NCBI GenBank assembly: GCA_014529385.2
Contig: CM043960.1
Coordinates: 33,461,396-33,525,395 of the forward strand
Direction of reading: 5' to 3'
Source of the DNA: Adiantum capillus-veneris
Taxonomy: Eukaryota; Streptophyta; Polypodiopsida; Polypodiales; Pteridaceae
DNA: 64,000 nucleotides
The stretch's first letter is position 1. Each line of letters begins with the position of its first letter. The position numbers and the translations under genes were made by a program. The notes below the pieces were generated by a model, which worked only from the letters and a program-made list of their open reading frames with translations, ran no database searches and was not told where the DNA came from. Shown here piece by piece: positions 31,561 to 43,323 of the stretch.

Positions 31561-32113
31561 CAAGAAATGCTCGAACTGGCTAAGGATAGTATAAGAACAA
31601 CTTGTGATCGAGTCACTACTTATGCTAATTAAAAGAGATCTCCCAGGCTTTAGAGGTGGGACAATGGGTCTATCTGAAGATACCCAAGGATTTTAAGACC
31701 ATGCGAACGGAAAGCATTATAAGCTTTCAGCTATATATTGTGATCCGTTGTCGATCCCAAAATAAATTGGCCAAGTTGCCTATAAACTGGCTCTTCCTTT
31801 AGATGTTAGTGTGCATCCATTGTTTCATGTCAGCTGCCTTAAAGAAAAACTAGGGGGGGCCGACGTTGTTGTGCTTATTGAGGAAAATGCATGGCAAGAT
31901 ATCGAAACTGAGTATATTCTTCGAGAACCAGAGGCAGTTTTAGATCATCGTACCCGTCATTCGTGCCAAAAGGCTTATGACAAGTACTTAATTAAATGGA
32001 AGGGCCAATCTGAAAGGTTTGCTACTTGGGAATCAGGTAGAGCTTTAAAAGCTCAATATCTCCACTTCATTGATGAGGACATCAAATGGAAGTATGTTAT
32101 GTCCCGCTTATAG
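31561..32113 (+). pseudogene. Element E integrase C-terminus and chromodomain
   Basis: After a broken linker (31561-31810), an open 100-codon frame (31811-32113) reads HPLFHVSCLKEKLG. It then continues into a chromodomain with the characteristic YLIKWKGQSERFATWE. Chromodomains of chromoviral integrases guide insertion to marked chromatin. This one retains the aromatic/tryptophan framework better than the degenerate ends of families A and C. It ends about 60 bp before the LTR. Confidence 0.85.
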
Positions 32114-32173
32114 GAGAGGGGATCTAGCCTAAACGTCATCGGGATGTGCGTTCAGTGTCTGGGGGGGACGTAG

Positions 32174-33790
32174 TGTGAAACCGGCCAATGTGGCTGGCCA
32201 TTATTAATAAAAGGGAGGCCAAGGCCTCATTTGTAGTTACCGAACCCCACTGGCAGAGTGCCAGTGGTTAGCCCATGAGGCTAGGAGTGCGCGAGGTCAC
32301 CTCGAGGTGGTGAGGCCGGGTGGTATGGGACGCTCGATCTTACAGGTGCACGCCTACGTCCTCGGATGCTGGCACCAGCAAGGGGGAGTTGCCAGATGGT
32401 GGCTACAGTCAGGTGGTTCGTCCGACGCGCGTCTGTACGCGGTCCGTGTAGCTGGGAGATCCACTCCGTGTGTTCGTTTCAAACACCCAAAATCGATCTC
32501 AAGAAGGGAGGAAACTGATTCTACACATTAAGTGACTACAATGTGTGTGAGTGGGGGGTGTAGGTTCATAGCTTTAATGGAAAGCTTGCCTTCTCCCTTG
32601 TCTCATGTAGCACGATGATTCCGCTGTCGTGCACCTCTCCCTCTTTTGAATACAAAATTGTGATGTCCAGCTCAAGGGCTATTCAATTCTGTGGGTTTAT
32701 GCTCGATTTCCGAGGCAGGAGCCTCTTGCATAGGTACCGGATAGCTAATTGCTAATCCCAAGCAAGTACATGTTGATTTAGAGAGATTTCTCGCAAGAAA
32801 TCTTGTCTAAATCAAAGGGCAAGTAGCCCTACAGGTGTAGGAACTCGAGGGCCACCTATAGGTGCATTCTGCACGCGAAATGGACTCAAAGTAGAGAATT
32901 ACAGCTTACGATAATCTTTTGCATGCTTAGGGTTTTGATCCTTTTTGTAAAGGTTCCAAGAGCTTCGGGGAAGCTAGGGAATTGTCAAACATGTGTTCTG
33001 GTGCATTTTAGAGGCTAAAAATAGAGAATTCAGCGTGCTATACTTTCTCACCAGGTTTGCTAGAGTGGTCTAATTCGTGTGGAAAATCACCTATTACATG
33101 GGGATTTTGTCTATGAAGCCTTCTATTGTGGTTATTGCTAATCCCAAGCAAGTACATGTTGATTTTGAGAGAATTCTCGTGAGAAATCTTGTCTAAATCA
33201 AAGGGAAAGTAGCCCTACAGGTCCAAGAACTTGAGGGCCACCTACAAGTGCATTTGGCACTCGAAATCCAAAACAGAGATGTACAGCTTGTTGTAATTTT
33301 TGGCAGGCTTAGGGTTTTGACCCTTTTTTGTAAAGGTCCCTGGAGCTTTGGGGAAGCTAGGGAACTGTCAAACAAGTGTTTGGTGCATTTTAGAGTCCTC
33401 TAATGCGCGTGGAAAAGTCACCTATTACATGGGGATTTTGTCCATGAAGCCTTCTACTGTCGTTATGCTACCGAAATTGGGCTATAGTAGGGAATTTTCA
33501 GCCCAATCAAAGCGGGACAGCTCGTAGAAGATTACAGGTTTTTCTCCAAGTTTAATTGGAATAAAGGAATACCGAAAGGGGCGCCAACTTTTGGAGCCAA
33601 CAAGGTATCACTGTCTACTTGGGAGCACTCTGGCCACCAAGTCGTAATTAGTTTAAAGTGGTGAATTCCAGTCACATGTTTAATCGTGAAGTTACTCTAT
33701 GTCGTAAAGTATAGGTAAAGTTAAATAACGTATAGATCAAGTGAAAACCAAAGTTTTACCGCCCTCTAGTAAGGCTACTGGCCGGTTTCA
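32174..33790 (+). repeat. Element E 3' LTR
   Basis: It begins TGTGAAACCGGCCA, preceded by a GGGGGGG-containing purine tract. It ends TGGCCGGTTTCA, so the LTR tips are inverted copies of each other over at least 12 bp. Length is 1617 bp, inflated by a 386-bp internal duplication. It carries AATAAA at 33560-33565 and AATACCGAAAGGGGCGCC at 33568-33585, and is homologous to the A and B LTRs from their middle to the 3' end. A small reading frame inside it (32307-32531) is not a gene. Confidence 0.82.
32751..33467 (+). repeat. Tandem duplication inside the E LTR
   Basis: The unit starting GCTAATCCCAAGCAAGTACA at 32751 recurs at 33137. The second copy lacks about 45-55 bp (the GAGAATTCAGCGTGCT section) and is noticeably diverged. 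Confidence 0.88.
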
Positions 33791-36103
33791 CGCATCGCCT
33801 CCGGGTATCATACTCAAGGTAGCCATGAGGCTGTCAGCATAAAAATAGGATTCATGGCGGTACCCTCAAAAAACAAATGATTGCCAGGACAATGCTTCAC
33901 AAGAGGATTGTGCTCTCTCTTGTTAAGGCTTTTTACATTTAAGACACATCAGGTGTTCATAGGAGGGCAAGGGAATTCGTAGAGTAATGATGCCATAAGA
34001 GTGCTCGAAAGGTGAAGGAAGCTTACCAAGTAGCTTGTGTACTGGATTGGTCACTTGGGACCCACATTCTCTGAGTTGCCACTTAATCTGAGAGAACTTT
34101 CCAATATCCAGAGAGAACTTTCCAATCTCCTGGATAATGTTGTTGCTCTCTGCAATAGTAAGTTCATGCTTGATGATAGAGATAAGCATATGGATTATGT
34201 CAAAGTTGACGAGCAGCAGTAGGAGTTATACACCATGACTCACAAGTGTAATGGATTGAGACTCCATGAAATCTCGCAGTTGCAGAGAGAGAGAATTGTG
34301 GAGACCAATGATAGAACACAATCCTGCGCTGCTCAAGAGAAACTGCATAAAAGTTGGTCAATTCCAAGAAGTATGAGGCGTCAATTCTGAGTTTGAGAGA
34401 GAGTTGGAAGAGAATGGATTAAATGAAGCTGGCAGAGGAACATTAGTAGATGTGGGTATGGAACTCCCGTAGATGGATTGATGAAAGGACTTGATGTGCT
34501 TGATGCATGAACTGTGATAATTGGCAAAACAGTTGTAAGAGTGCTGAATAGAATGCACCATCAAAGTCGCCATTGTATCTGCAAATGGATTAATGCAAGA
34601 GAATGTACCAAACAAAGCAGGATCAAAGCCCAATGTAGAGGGAGGTTCTCTTAGGAAAGTAGTGACACATTGAGTGGCTGTAACAGTGTTTCTGACGAGA
34701 GAGCCATACATATGTAATAATGGTGAATCTATTTGAAGGCGAGGATCAGGTTTGGTGCGAGGAGGGGGTTCGGCTCCTCACTAGGGAATGCACAGGATTG
34801 GGATTTCCTTTTGAGTTTTGTTTTTTGCCAGACATCAGGAAACATCAGATATAGAGAGAGACAATCCGCCAACAAAAAGAGATTAGAGGAGAGTGATAAA
34901 TAGGGAGTAAATTTGTGCGAAGGGCCAACGAGTGGTGATCCCTTACCTTGACACGCTAGCCCACTTCACGCACCGTGCACCACGGTGTTTCATCAAAGGT
35001 TTGCTAGGGGACGCTATACTCCTCGTGCAGTTGGAGCTTGGGACTACATGGGGCTATGGGCTTGGAGATGGGGTGACCACCTAAGTTGGATTGATGGCTG
35101 GACGAAACGCGACTTAGGCCGACACCAAGCTGAGTAATTCGGGAGTTAACGGGACTTCATCAAGTCATGGCCCTCATGGGGCACACCTAGTAGGAGACAC
35201 CACCATAACACAATTTATGTTTTTGTCGATACCAAGTGTGACTCCCCCGCCCCCTGCGCAAGTGCCCGAGGTGCGAAGAGCATCGGTTACTCGCCAATTA
35301 GGACGTGATATCTGAGTATACTTCAATGCGGGAGCCTCCAATGAGAGATGTGATTAGATCTGCAATAGATCCGTACAGAACCACTGAAGTAGAGACGTTG
35401 CGGTGACTGGATAGAGGCTAAAATTGACCTTTCAACTATAGCAAGCACTTGATGTCTACCGCAACAAAATTAGCAAACCAGCCTGCAAAAGAATGCCGAC
35501 AGGGGCGCTTTGAGGCTGAAAATTGGAGAACGGGTGATCTGCAAAAATGCGGAGGATGGAAAAACACAGAATACAAACTACTTTGGAGGGGGTCGTTTGG
35601 AGGTGGAAATTGCAGATCAGTGGATGATCTGCAAAAGCACTGATGCAACTGCGTGTAGGGAGGTTCTTTTGTTAAGAAGAGGCTGGATCTGGGCCGAAAT
35701 GAAAAAGCGCAAACGGAAATGCAGCCGTCAAAATTGCAGACGTTGATACCTTTGAACCGCCGAAATGTACTAGATTGGAGTCGCTTCGGCAAAGGAGGGG
35801 TAGATCTGCTGCTGCAAAGAAAAACAGAAGATTTATGGGATTTTCTTGCAACCTAGCTCCACCACACTCATCTCCTACGAGGAGGGATGCAAGTAGAGGT
35901 GAGATCCCACAAGAAGAGGGGCTGAAAACAAGGTATCCCACACAGAATCGCTTGAAACTAAGAGCTGATTAAAAACGCAGCATAACGGGGGGCTGACATT
36001 GAAAAGATTCTTGAAGTTAAGAAGAGGAGGGAAAGGATTTCCCATCTCGCACTTGCGTAAACATGCATGTGCAGAGCACGCATTTTTTCTTTTGTGAGCA
36101 GTG
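33791..36103. other. Unassigned sequence upstream of the SSL exons
   Basis: 2.3 kb without a gene I recognise on either strand. Short frames (for example 34037-34222, 35436-35792 minus, 35672-35941 minus) have no recognisable domain. 35000-35200 is more GC-rich. I looked for the missing 5' SSL exon (the GPYTGVSDGRI-like block expected of the family) and did not see it. Confidence 0.5.
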
Positions 36104-36109
36104 CACGCG

Positions 36110-36147
<38 letters not shown>
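36104..36147. repeat. (GC)n(AC)n compound microsatellite
   Basis: About 15 bp of GC alternation run directly into about 29 bp of AC alternation. It can form Z-DNA. It lies about 180 bp upstream of the first visible SSL exon. Confidence 0.95.
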
Positions 36148-36148
<1 letters not shown>

Positions 36149-36324
36149 CAATAGGGTCTTTGAAGTGTAATGAAGCAGCTTTGCAACTTATCTGTGCAGT
36201 TTTAGGCTTGTTGATTGTACTAATTTGCTGTTTTCTGCATGTCTCTAGGTGCTTCATGGCTTGCTTGAGAATTTTTGATTTTGTTAGAGTACTTTGTGAT
36301 TGATTACTTGATTGCTTGACACAG

Positions 36325-38943
36325 GTCAGAGAATTGCAAACCGCAAACACCTCCTGCTCCAAATATTGCATATGAGCATGAATGTGGGAGACCTCTTGGC
36401 ATCCAATTTATGAAGAGTACAGGAGAGCTTTACATTGCAGATTCATACTTTGGGCTTCTTGTGGTAGGTCCAGATGGTGGTCAGGCCAAGCAGTTGGTGA
36501 AGGAGGCAGAGGGCTCTACTTTTGCCTTTACAAATGACCTCGTCATTAGTCCCGAGGGCTTAATTTACTTCACCGTTTCAAGTGATCTATATCCAAGAAG
36601 GTTTTGTTTGTTTATGCTAGCTCTATGTGCATTGCCAATGCGCTTGATTTTGTCCACACTTTTTGTACTTCTGTGATTCACTTCTTGCAAGGTGCTCCTT
36701 GTACGCACTGGCAATGCAATTGGAAACTGAGAGAAAAAGCATCCTCCCAAACTGGGAAGCTCATTAAACTATCAACCCCTCAGATATTAGAACATTGGCA
36801 GTTTACAGAGCTATGCTGCTATGACATATCAGCCAAAACAAAAAAATTTCGGAGTGCATTTTCGCCACCATAGTTAATGTGCATTGTTTTTTGCAGAATT
36901 TCTTCATCTTATTGGAATTCCTATCAAAGACTGGGAAAGGTGTAGTATATTCTACAGTGAGATAGAAAGGACTATTGCCAGCATACTGATGAAGTCTGAC
37001 AATGTGCTAGAGTGAATGGTGTGTTTGTAGTAGGATGAATAAGCTGCGTGTCACATATCCTAGCTTTATAGAGCCTTGTGGGCATGGACTTTCATCCATT
37101 GTAATATGATTGTAAAGACAATTGTTCTTCTATTTTACTCAGCTTCCAAATTTTCTGTGCTCATACTCGTGTTTGTGTGCTTATTCTCCGAACGCAGTCG
37201 CTTTCTGCTGACAGCTTTTGCTGGAGATCGATCTGGAAGGCTTTTAAGTTATGATCCTAGGACAAGAGAAGTGAAAGTTCTCTATCGTGGATTGCTTACT
37301 CCAAATGGGATTACGATGAGCAAAGATGGTTCCTTTTTGGTGTTTGCAGAGACGGGTCAATGCAGGTAGTAAAAACTGTCTTTTGTTACATTTCATTGTT
37401 GTGCATGTGAAGGTCAGGATGCTAAGGTGTCGAAGTTTTTCTTTGCCTGCTTTTAATATCTCAATGAAATAAATGCTTGACATTTGAGAGAAGTAGGGTT
37501 TATCATATGCTTACCTTATGTGAAGCCGTATCATAATCATATGGTTACAATATGATAACCAAAATGTTCAAAAGATGCAAACATAGTCACAAGAAACATG
37601 GTCTCTTCCCTGAAGAAACGGCATTTCTGACCTTTTTTTTTTGGGAGTAAAAAAATCTGCATCTCTTTTAATTTTCGGTCAATTATCTCTAAGTCTTAGT
37701 ATCATTTTTATGCACTTGCATTTCTCTGTACGCAGACTCTGTCCTCTATGCGTCATGCTTTCACTCTCTCCTCAAGGGTTACCAGGTATTTGAGAGTGAG
37801 TCTTGTGGCTTCATATGGTAATGTAGCGCTTTAGTGACTTTCCTCATGTGTGGCTCACCATAAGGCAAACCATGTTAAACTGCATGGCTTGCTTTGACAT
37901 AAGGGTATACTGTATGGCAAGCTAGCAGTCCCCATACTACTGCAATTCACCATGATTCATATTCTCCTCATTGTCTAGTGAATTCAATCTCTTGGTAATG
38001 TGTTCACTTTTGCACCTTGCATTTTTTCAAATCTAAAGCAATAGTCCCAAGCTATATATATTGATGCTTTAGTGCAATGGTTCATTGTGTGTGGGCTCAA
38101 AAACAGAGTTTCTGCATTTGAGCTGATTTGGATAATCAAAGGAATCAAGCTGTGGAAGTAGCTTGCAGCTTAAAGGTCAAAAGATTAGAACTCTTATAGG
38201 TAACTCGTTGTGTGAACATGCTTTTCATTGACAATCCATTAATGATCCAACAAGAAATTTGTGGAATGTCAATGCTATGGTTCTGGCTAGCGTTAGCCAT
38301 ATGAATGCATTAAGTGATGGGCATATATTTCTGTCAATGCTGTGAAGGTTTGAAATTGCATGTCAATTGGCATGACAGGATGTACCATTTCTAACAGATT
38401 GTGAAAGAAACGAACTGTATGTTACAACATTGTTGGATCTAAATTTTCATGTTCTATGGTAATATGCCTTGGAAGTATGGAACCTGCTCTTTTTTTGGAC
38501 GAAGCAGAGATGCCCTTGCGAGTGTGTTTTCCTTTTTCAGGCTTAATCGGTTTTGGTTGAAAGGAGCAGAGGCTGGCTCCATGGAAACTTTTGCGGAGTT
38601 GCCTGGGTTTCCAGACAATGTGAGAGTGAATAGTAAAGGGCAATTTTGGGTTGCTATATACTGTCGGCAATCAAGGACTGCTTGGCTTCTCTTGCGGTTT
38701 CCGTGGTTGCGCCGAGCACTTGTGCAGCTTCCTCTTACCTTCAAGCAGCTCAATACCATCTTTCTAGGCTCACATCCTCACGCTCTAGCTATTCGTCTGG
38801 ATCAAGACGGCAAAATTCTGGAGGTTTTAGAGGACCAAACAGGAAAGACAGTGAAGTTTATAAGTGAGATAGAGGAGAGGGACGGGCAATTATGGATGGG
38901 TTCTGTCCTGATGCCACACATTGCGGTGTATTCATTGTTGTGA
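36325..38943 (+). CDS. Strictosidine synthase-like (SSL/YLS2-type) protein, 3' exons
   Basis: This is the only host-type gene seen. Three exons join in phase: 36325-36600, 37198-37365 and 38541-38943 (stop 38941-38943), with GT/AG borders at all visible internal sites. Together they encode about 281 residues. Family landmarks appear in order: ECGRPLGIQFMKSTGELYIAD, FGLLVVGPDGG, FTNDLVISPEGLIYFT, GRLLSYDPRTREV, PNGITMSKDGSFLVFAET, AELPGFPDNVRVNSKG, HALAIRLDQDGKILEVLED and LWMGSVLMPHIAVY. This is a six-bladed beta-propeller fold. Most plant SSL proteins are not true strictosidine synthases, and their substrates are largely unknown. About 90-110 N-terminal residues are missing; a splice acceptor (ACAG, 36321-36324) precedes exon 36325, so upstream exons once existed. 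I see no stop or frameshift. It is either a gene with a distant 5' exon or a 5'-truncated copy. Confidence 0.88.
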
Positions 38944-39130
38944 TTTCCATTGTGTGTAATTGCTACTTTCCATCTTGGCTCAACTTTATTGAGAGTAGGT
39001 ATTTGATTTGTAGGTCTCAGGGTCACTTTAAAACCTTATCCTTTTAAAGTTTTCTGACACACAGTAAATGTACATAGGATCTTATAGGGAGAAACTTCTT
39101 CCAGCTACTCTCATAGAACAAAACCCTCTC

Positions 39131-39191
<61 letters not shown>

Positions 39192-40310
39192 TATTTAGTC
39201 CCTTAAAAATGTAGAAATCTCCTTGATTGACCTTCTTAGCACAAGGGGATCCAATGACATTGTAGCTAGACCTCTTTGGAACCAAGAGAGAGAGATCCCC
39301 TTTCTCAATTAATCAAGGTTTCTTGTAATTAAAGCTTTGCCTAATCAATTACTATGTTTCATATTGCCTAATTAATCCTTATTAAACCTTTGTCTCCTAG
39401 AATAAGAGACCAGCTACACAGTTGGGGTACTAAATTTTATGTTTGACAAGACTCTAAAGTGTCCTGTTCTTTCAACAACTTGTCATAAGTATTTAGTGAA
39501 GCTAGAGATGAGATTTATAGGCCATGCTCATTACCCAAGTAAGTTAAGAGGTGAACATTGTAGGAAAATTTTGTTGGGGGGCAAATCTTTGCAAAATTAA
39601 GATTGTTGTGATAAGTTTTAATGTGAATTTTGGTAAAAATTTAGTACCGTTATACCAAAATTGTCATGAATTTCTTACAACTACTCAACAAATCTCAGTT
39701 TTGCATAGAATTCTCTAGAAGTTTTCCTACACTGATTTAAAATAGCAAGAAAAAAGGACACTAAAGTGTATTAGTGCCAAACTAATGGTAAAAATAGTAA
39801 ATTTACCTCAATTTTTTAAGAGTTCCTTTTGAAAAAAAATCATAAAAAGAAATTGTGTATGGTTGCAAAAATCATTTTTCTTCAACACTGCCATCCGACA
39901 AGCTTAGTACCATCAAAATGGTACTGCTTGTACTGTTGTTGCTTAAGTGCAACGTCACGTTCCTAAGTGGCAGAGTGTCCCCTAATTAGCATGGTAGTAC
40001 CATATTAGAGGTAAGAGCTGAGCCTGCCTGGCGAGATAGAATCTTGAATAATAGTGGTATAATTGATGCTACCTTTTCCCTTGATATTAAGAAGATTTAG
40101 GTGAGAGTACTAAGCAAAATTCTTCCTTGACTTTTATCTTTCCAACCTCGCTCTTCTTTCCCTCAATATAGGCTAGGTTCATACGGGACAACGAAAGGGT
40201 TTTGTGTCCGTGCTACAGCTTTCTTTTTGGGCAAAAAAAGAGGAAAGCTTTTGCGGACCCACCAGAACATACCCCCCCCCCCGCCCCCCCCCTCCGGCAC
40301 CCCCCAAATT
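38944..40310. other. Intergenic region after SSL
   Basis: AT-rich sequence with a (GA)n run at 39135-39189 and a C-rich run at 40272-40305. No gene was found on either strand. Confidence 0.7.
39135..39189. repeat. (AG)n microsatellite, about 55 bp
   Basis: A pure dinucleotide run about 190 bp after the SSL stop codon. Confidence 0.97.
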
Positions 40311-40899
40311 AATTGACACCTCAATTTTAGAGGGGATCTATGGTTGAAAATCTATGTCGCTTGTCGACAAAGATCACAACCATTGATCTTCACTGCGAAC
40401 TTGATGTAAACTAGGTGTAAACTCAGACAAATGTGAACTCTTTGCAAAGCTGCATGTAAACTAGATGTGAACTCTGCACGCCATGTGTACTACATTTTGG
40501 TGGTGCGAACTTGATGTGAACTCATTGTAAACAGAAGTAAACTCGGTGTAAACTAGGATTACAACGATTAAAACTACGCAATATAATGCTAACATTTTCC
40601 TTGCTTAACAAAATGCGTGCACAAGCGTAGTGGTAAGGCATTCGTTGCGTGGCGGGGAGGTCTCGAGGTCAAATCCCATCCAACTCATATTTTTTTCTTC
40701 AAATGGACAAATGGTCCACGCTCAACAATTATTTGGGATTGGAGATCCCCTCCAAAAAAGGTGTCAAATAGTGCCCCGACAGGGAGGTCTTGAGGTCAAA
40801 TCCCACACAACTCATATTTTTCCTCCAAATGGATCGAATGGTCCACGATCAATAATTATTTGGGATTGTAGATCCCCTCCAAAAAAGTAGGTGTCAAAT
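40311..40899 (+). mobile_element. Small repeat unit with inverted ends and tRNA-like head
   Basis: The left end AATTGACACCT...AGGGGATCTA (40311-40340) is an imperfect inverted copy of the right end TAGATCCCCTCC...AGGTGTCAAAT (40869-40899). Inside lie a degenerate TGTRAACT repeat field (40390-40560) and a tRNA-like sequence with box A-like AGCGTAGTGGTAAGG (40623-40637) and box B-like GGTCAAATCCC (40667-40677). A direct repeat of about 120 bp follows (about 40656-40780 and 40781-40901). C-rich runs lie outside both ends. It could be a MITE that captured a Pol III promoter, or a SINE within a duplicated flank. Confidence 0.55.
40615..40677 (+). promoter_or_regulatory. tRNA-like Pol III internal promoter
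   Basis: Box A-like and box B-like elements are about 30 nt apart, the spacing found in tRNA genes and tRNA-derived SINEs. It cannot fold as a normal tRNA from inspection, so it is not annotated as tRNA. Confidence 0.5.
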
Positions 40900-40901
40900 A
40901 G

Positions 40902-40928
40902 CCCCCCCCCCCCCCCCCCCCCCCCCCC
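40902..40928. repeat. Poly-C run, 27 bp
   Basis: An uninterrupted C homopolymer directly after the inverted end at 40899. The reported length may be affected by sequencing error. Confidence 0.9.
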
Positions 40929-41539
40929 TTCCCTGGTAGACAAGCATGATAGGGCAATTTTTAGTGTCATATGTAGACAATGAAGCTCGAACACAGATCG
41001 CAAGGTCTCAAGTTGTTGACTCACCTGCCACATGATCGATCGCCCATTGAATGCTTGCTTGCAGGTCATTTATTGAGTAGGTTTTACCTCCGCCTCTTGT
41101 GAATAGAAAGCACAATGGCAACTTACACGCAAGCATCCTTTCGTTGGGCTCATCTGAACTTGGCCATAGTAATGTCAAGTTCTCTTTTTACACACTTCAA
41201 CAACATCAATTAAAGTCTTTGATGATTATCAGGGTTCTTGCGGAACCACATTATAAATATTTCAATGGCCGTGCTCTAACTTACAGGGTTTCCTTTTGAC
41301 AGGCATTTTACCCGTTTTGGGGTGTTTTGCCTGTTTCTTACAGGTGAAAATGTTTCAAAAAATACACTAAATTGCAAAAAAATTCTTAAAGTCTTGGAAA
41401 TTTCAAGGGCAAAGGTACACGTCAAAAATCAGCCCTAGCGGCGGTGGTATGAATGAATTTATGCATCTCACTTTGTAACAACAAGAGCCACTGCTTGGGA
41501 AGAAAGCTCCAATCTCCCTAAATAGTGTATGCTTTTAGG

Positions 41540-42420
41540 AGACATCTAAGGTGATAGATGGAATAACCTGGGACAAGGAATCAATGGTTTAAAGAACTGA
41601 AATTGGAACAGATGCTAGACGTTCACAAGCTAATTGACATATCAGAAAGCACATGAATCACATGGACTAAGAAGAAACTGGGAGACTACTACAGGGAAGC
41701 CATACTTGATAGAGTATACATGAATTCTGATCTACATCAAGATTTTGGCAGGTAAGCTATAACAAAGATAACACTCTTCTGCATTCTGATAATGCTCCTG
41801 TGATTTTTGAGTTTCATAAAGAGGAATGTATGTTTAAAGTTGGATGACCCCATTTAGATCAATCTCTATTTTCTATTAAAATAGTCAAATAAAGAGTGAA
41901 AGAGTCATTTGACAAGGCCTTTGTATGCATATTTCATCTTTTATAGCTTGGGATCAAGCAATAAAGGAAAATCAGTGAGACTGATGATAGGATATAATAA
42001 AAAATCTAGGGAGATAAGGGCTCACAAAAGGATGATGATCTAAGAAGATCTCTGACTTGGAGAGTCAAGTCCCTTCTGATAGTCCTAGCTCTTAGTCTTC
42101 CATGTTGTGGACTAGAGAATTTTGGGCTGGAAAAATTGATAAGCCACACAAAAGCATGTTAATCTGCTTAAGAAAAAGAAAATTAAGGATTTCATCCCTT
42201 TATTGAAAGATAAAAAGGGAATGGTTGTCAGGTCTCACAAGCACAACTTTAGGGTAGCTAAGGATTTCTTCACTGACATATTCTCTATCCCCCTTGGCGA
42301 GGACCTAACCGCACTAAAGCTAGAGCAACCATAGCTGGCTAAGGAAAAAGATGTTGCTCATATAGCTAAGATGCTGGATCAGCCCCTCATAGAGGGAGAG
42401 TTGAGAGATACTATCTCCAT
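41540..42420 (+). pseudogene. LINE endonuclease-end and linker remnant
   Basis: Conceptual reading in several frames gives ...YREAILDRVYMN and DNAPVIFEF. This resembles the end of an L1-type endonuclease domain, where SDH-P-I precedes such a stretch. The N-terminal catalytic part is not recognisable. Many stops are present. The call rests mainly on its place directly upstream of the LINE RT. Confidence 0.45.
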
Positions 42421-43323
42421 CCGTGAAGCATGTGATCTCTAGGGCTGGATGGCCTTTCCAATGAATTCCTTCATGAGTATAAAGACTTCTTGATTCCCTA
42501 CCTTCTCAGAATTTGGAAGAAAGCACTAAGTTTAGGAGCTCTTCCTACTACTATGAATACTTGGGTGATCATATTGATATCAAAAGGGGAGGTAAGGAGG
42601 ACTTAGGGAATTGGAGAGGAACCACCTGTCTGTGTATAAAGACTTTGTCCTCTCCCTAGCTAGAAGAATCAAGGAAAAATTAGTCCTATCATGCATTGCA
42701 TCATTATTTAGAGCCAACAGGTTTCTTTAAAGGAAGATTAATTTTGGATGCAATCATAACTCTGTGGGAGGCTATAGAGTATGCTCAAGACAGTTTATGT
42801 TCTTTTAAATTGATTTGACAAAGCTTATGATAGGATGGAGTGGGACTTCTCTTCCAATCCCTTTTTGATATTGGTTTTGGAGGAATGTTTATTAACTTTG
42901 TACAAACATTGTTTGGTAATACTTTTTCAAGGATCGCCCTAAATGGCTCAAAGATGCTATTCCTTTGAGAAGGTCAGTTAGACAAGGTTGTCCAATAGCC
43001 CCTCTACTTTTTGGTGTATGTTTTGATGCTTTAGGCTAGCTGGTTGAGAGGTTAGGTCTAAGGAATCAAAATCTCAGGTGCAAGGTTCAGAGGTTAGGTC
43101 TAAGGAATCAAAATCTCAAGTGCAACTCAAGAACTATGTTTGCAGATGACACTAATGCTTTGAAGTGCAATGATAGTCATTCCATTGAATCATTTTAAGA
43201 ATGCGTTAATACCTTATTCTTGGCAAGTGGGTCAATCTTTAACCACTTTAAAACCGGATATAAGCTCTCTACAGGCATTGTATCTTAGATAATACTTGAT
43301 GTTGGATGTAAGAACATTGAGGA
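42421..43323 (+). pseudogene. L1-type LINE reverse transcriptase, N-terminal and core
   Basis: GLDGLSNEFL...YLLRIWKKALSLGALPTTMNTWVI, the start of a plant L1 RT, is readable at 42440-42590. The core follows in broken frames: TGFFKGRLILDAI, RQGCPIAPLLFGVCFDALG (about 42975-43035) and MFADDTNAL (about 43138-43165) with the catalytic ADD. A 42-bp in-frame duplication sits between the last two (43051 and 43093). Stops and frameshifts are frequent. Confidence 0.8.

Noticed and set aside
34980-35200. Ribosomal RNA fragment (CATGGCCCTCATGGGG resembles a stretch of small-subunit rRNA)
   Set aside because: The similarity is limited to about 16 bases and the flanks do not follow any rRNA helix I can recognise.
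35436-35941. Two overlapping minus-strand frames of 118 and 89 codons as a gene
   Set aside because: They have no recognisable domain or splice context and no related copy in the window; chance frames are common at this length.
36325-38943. A true strictosidine synthase for alkaloid synthesis
   Set aside because: The motifs are those of the broad SSL/YLS2 family, most of which lack this activity. Nothing here shows the alkaloid-specific enzyme, and the N-terminus is absent.
40615-40677. A functional tRNA gene
   Set aside because: Box A-like and B-like words are present, but I cannot pair a normal acceptor stem or anticodon arm. It sits inside a repeat unit, so it is treated as a tRNA-derived promoter.
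40902-40928. Poly-C runs (also 49099-49124) as i-motif regulatory elements
   Set aside because: Homopolymers of this length are often sequencing or assembly errors, and no gene is nearby to regulate.
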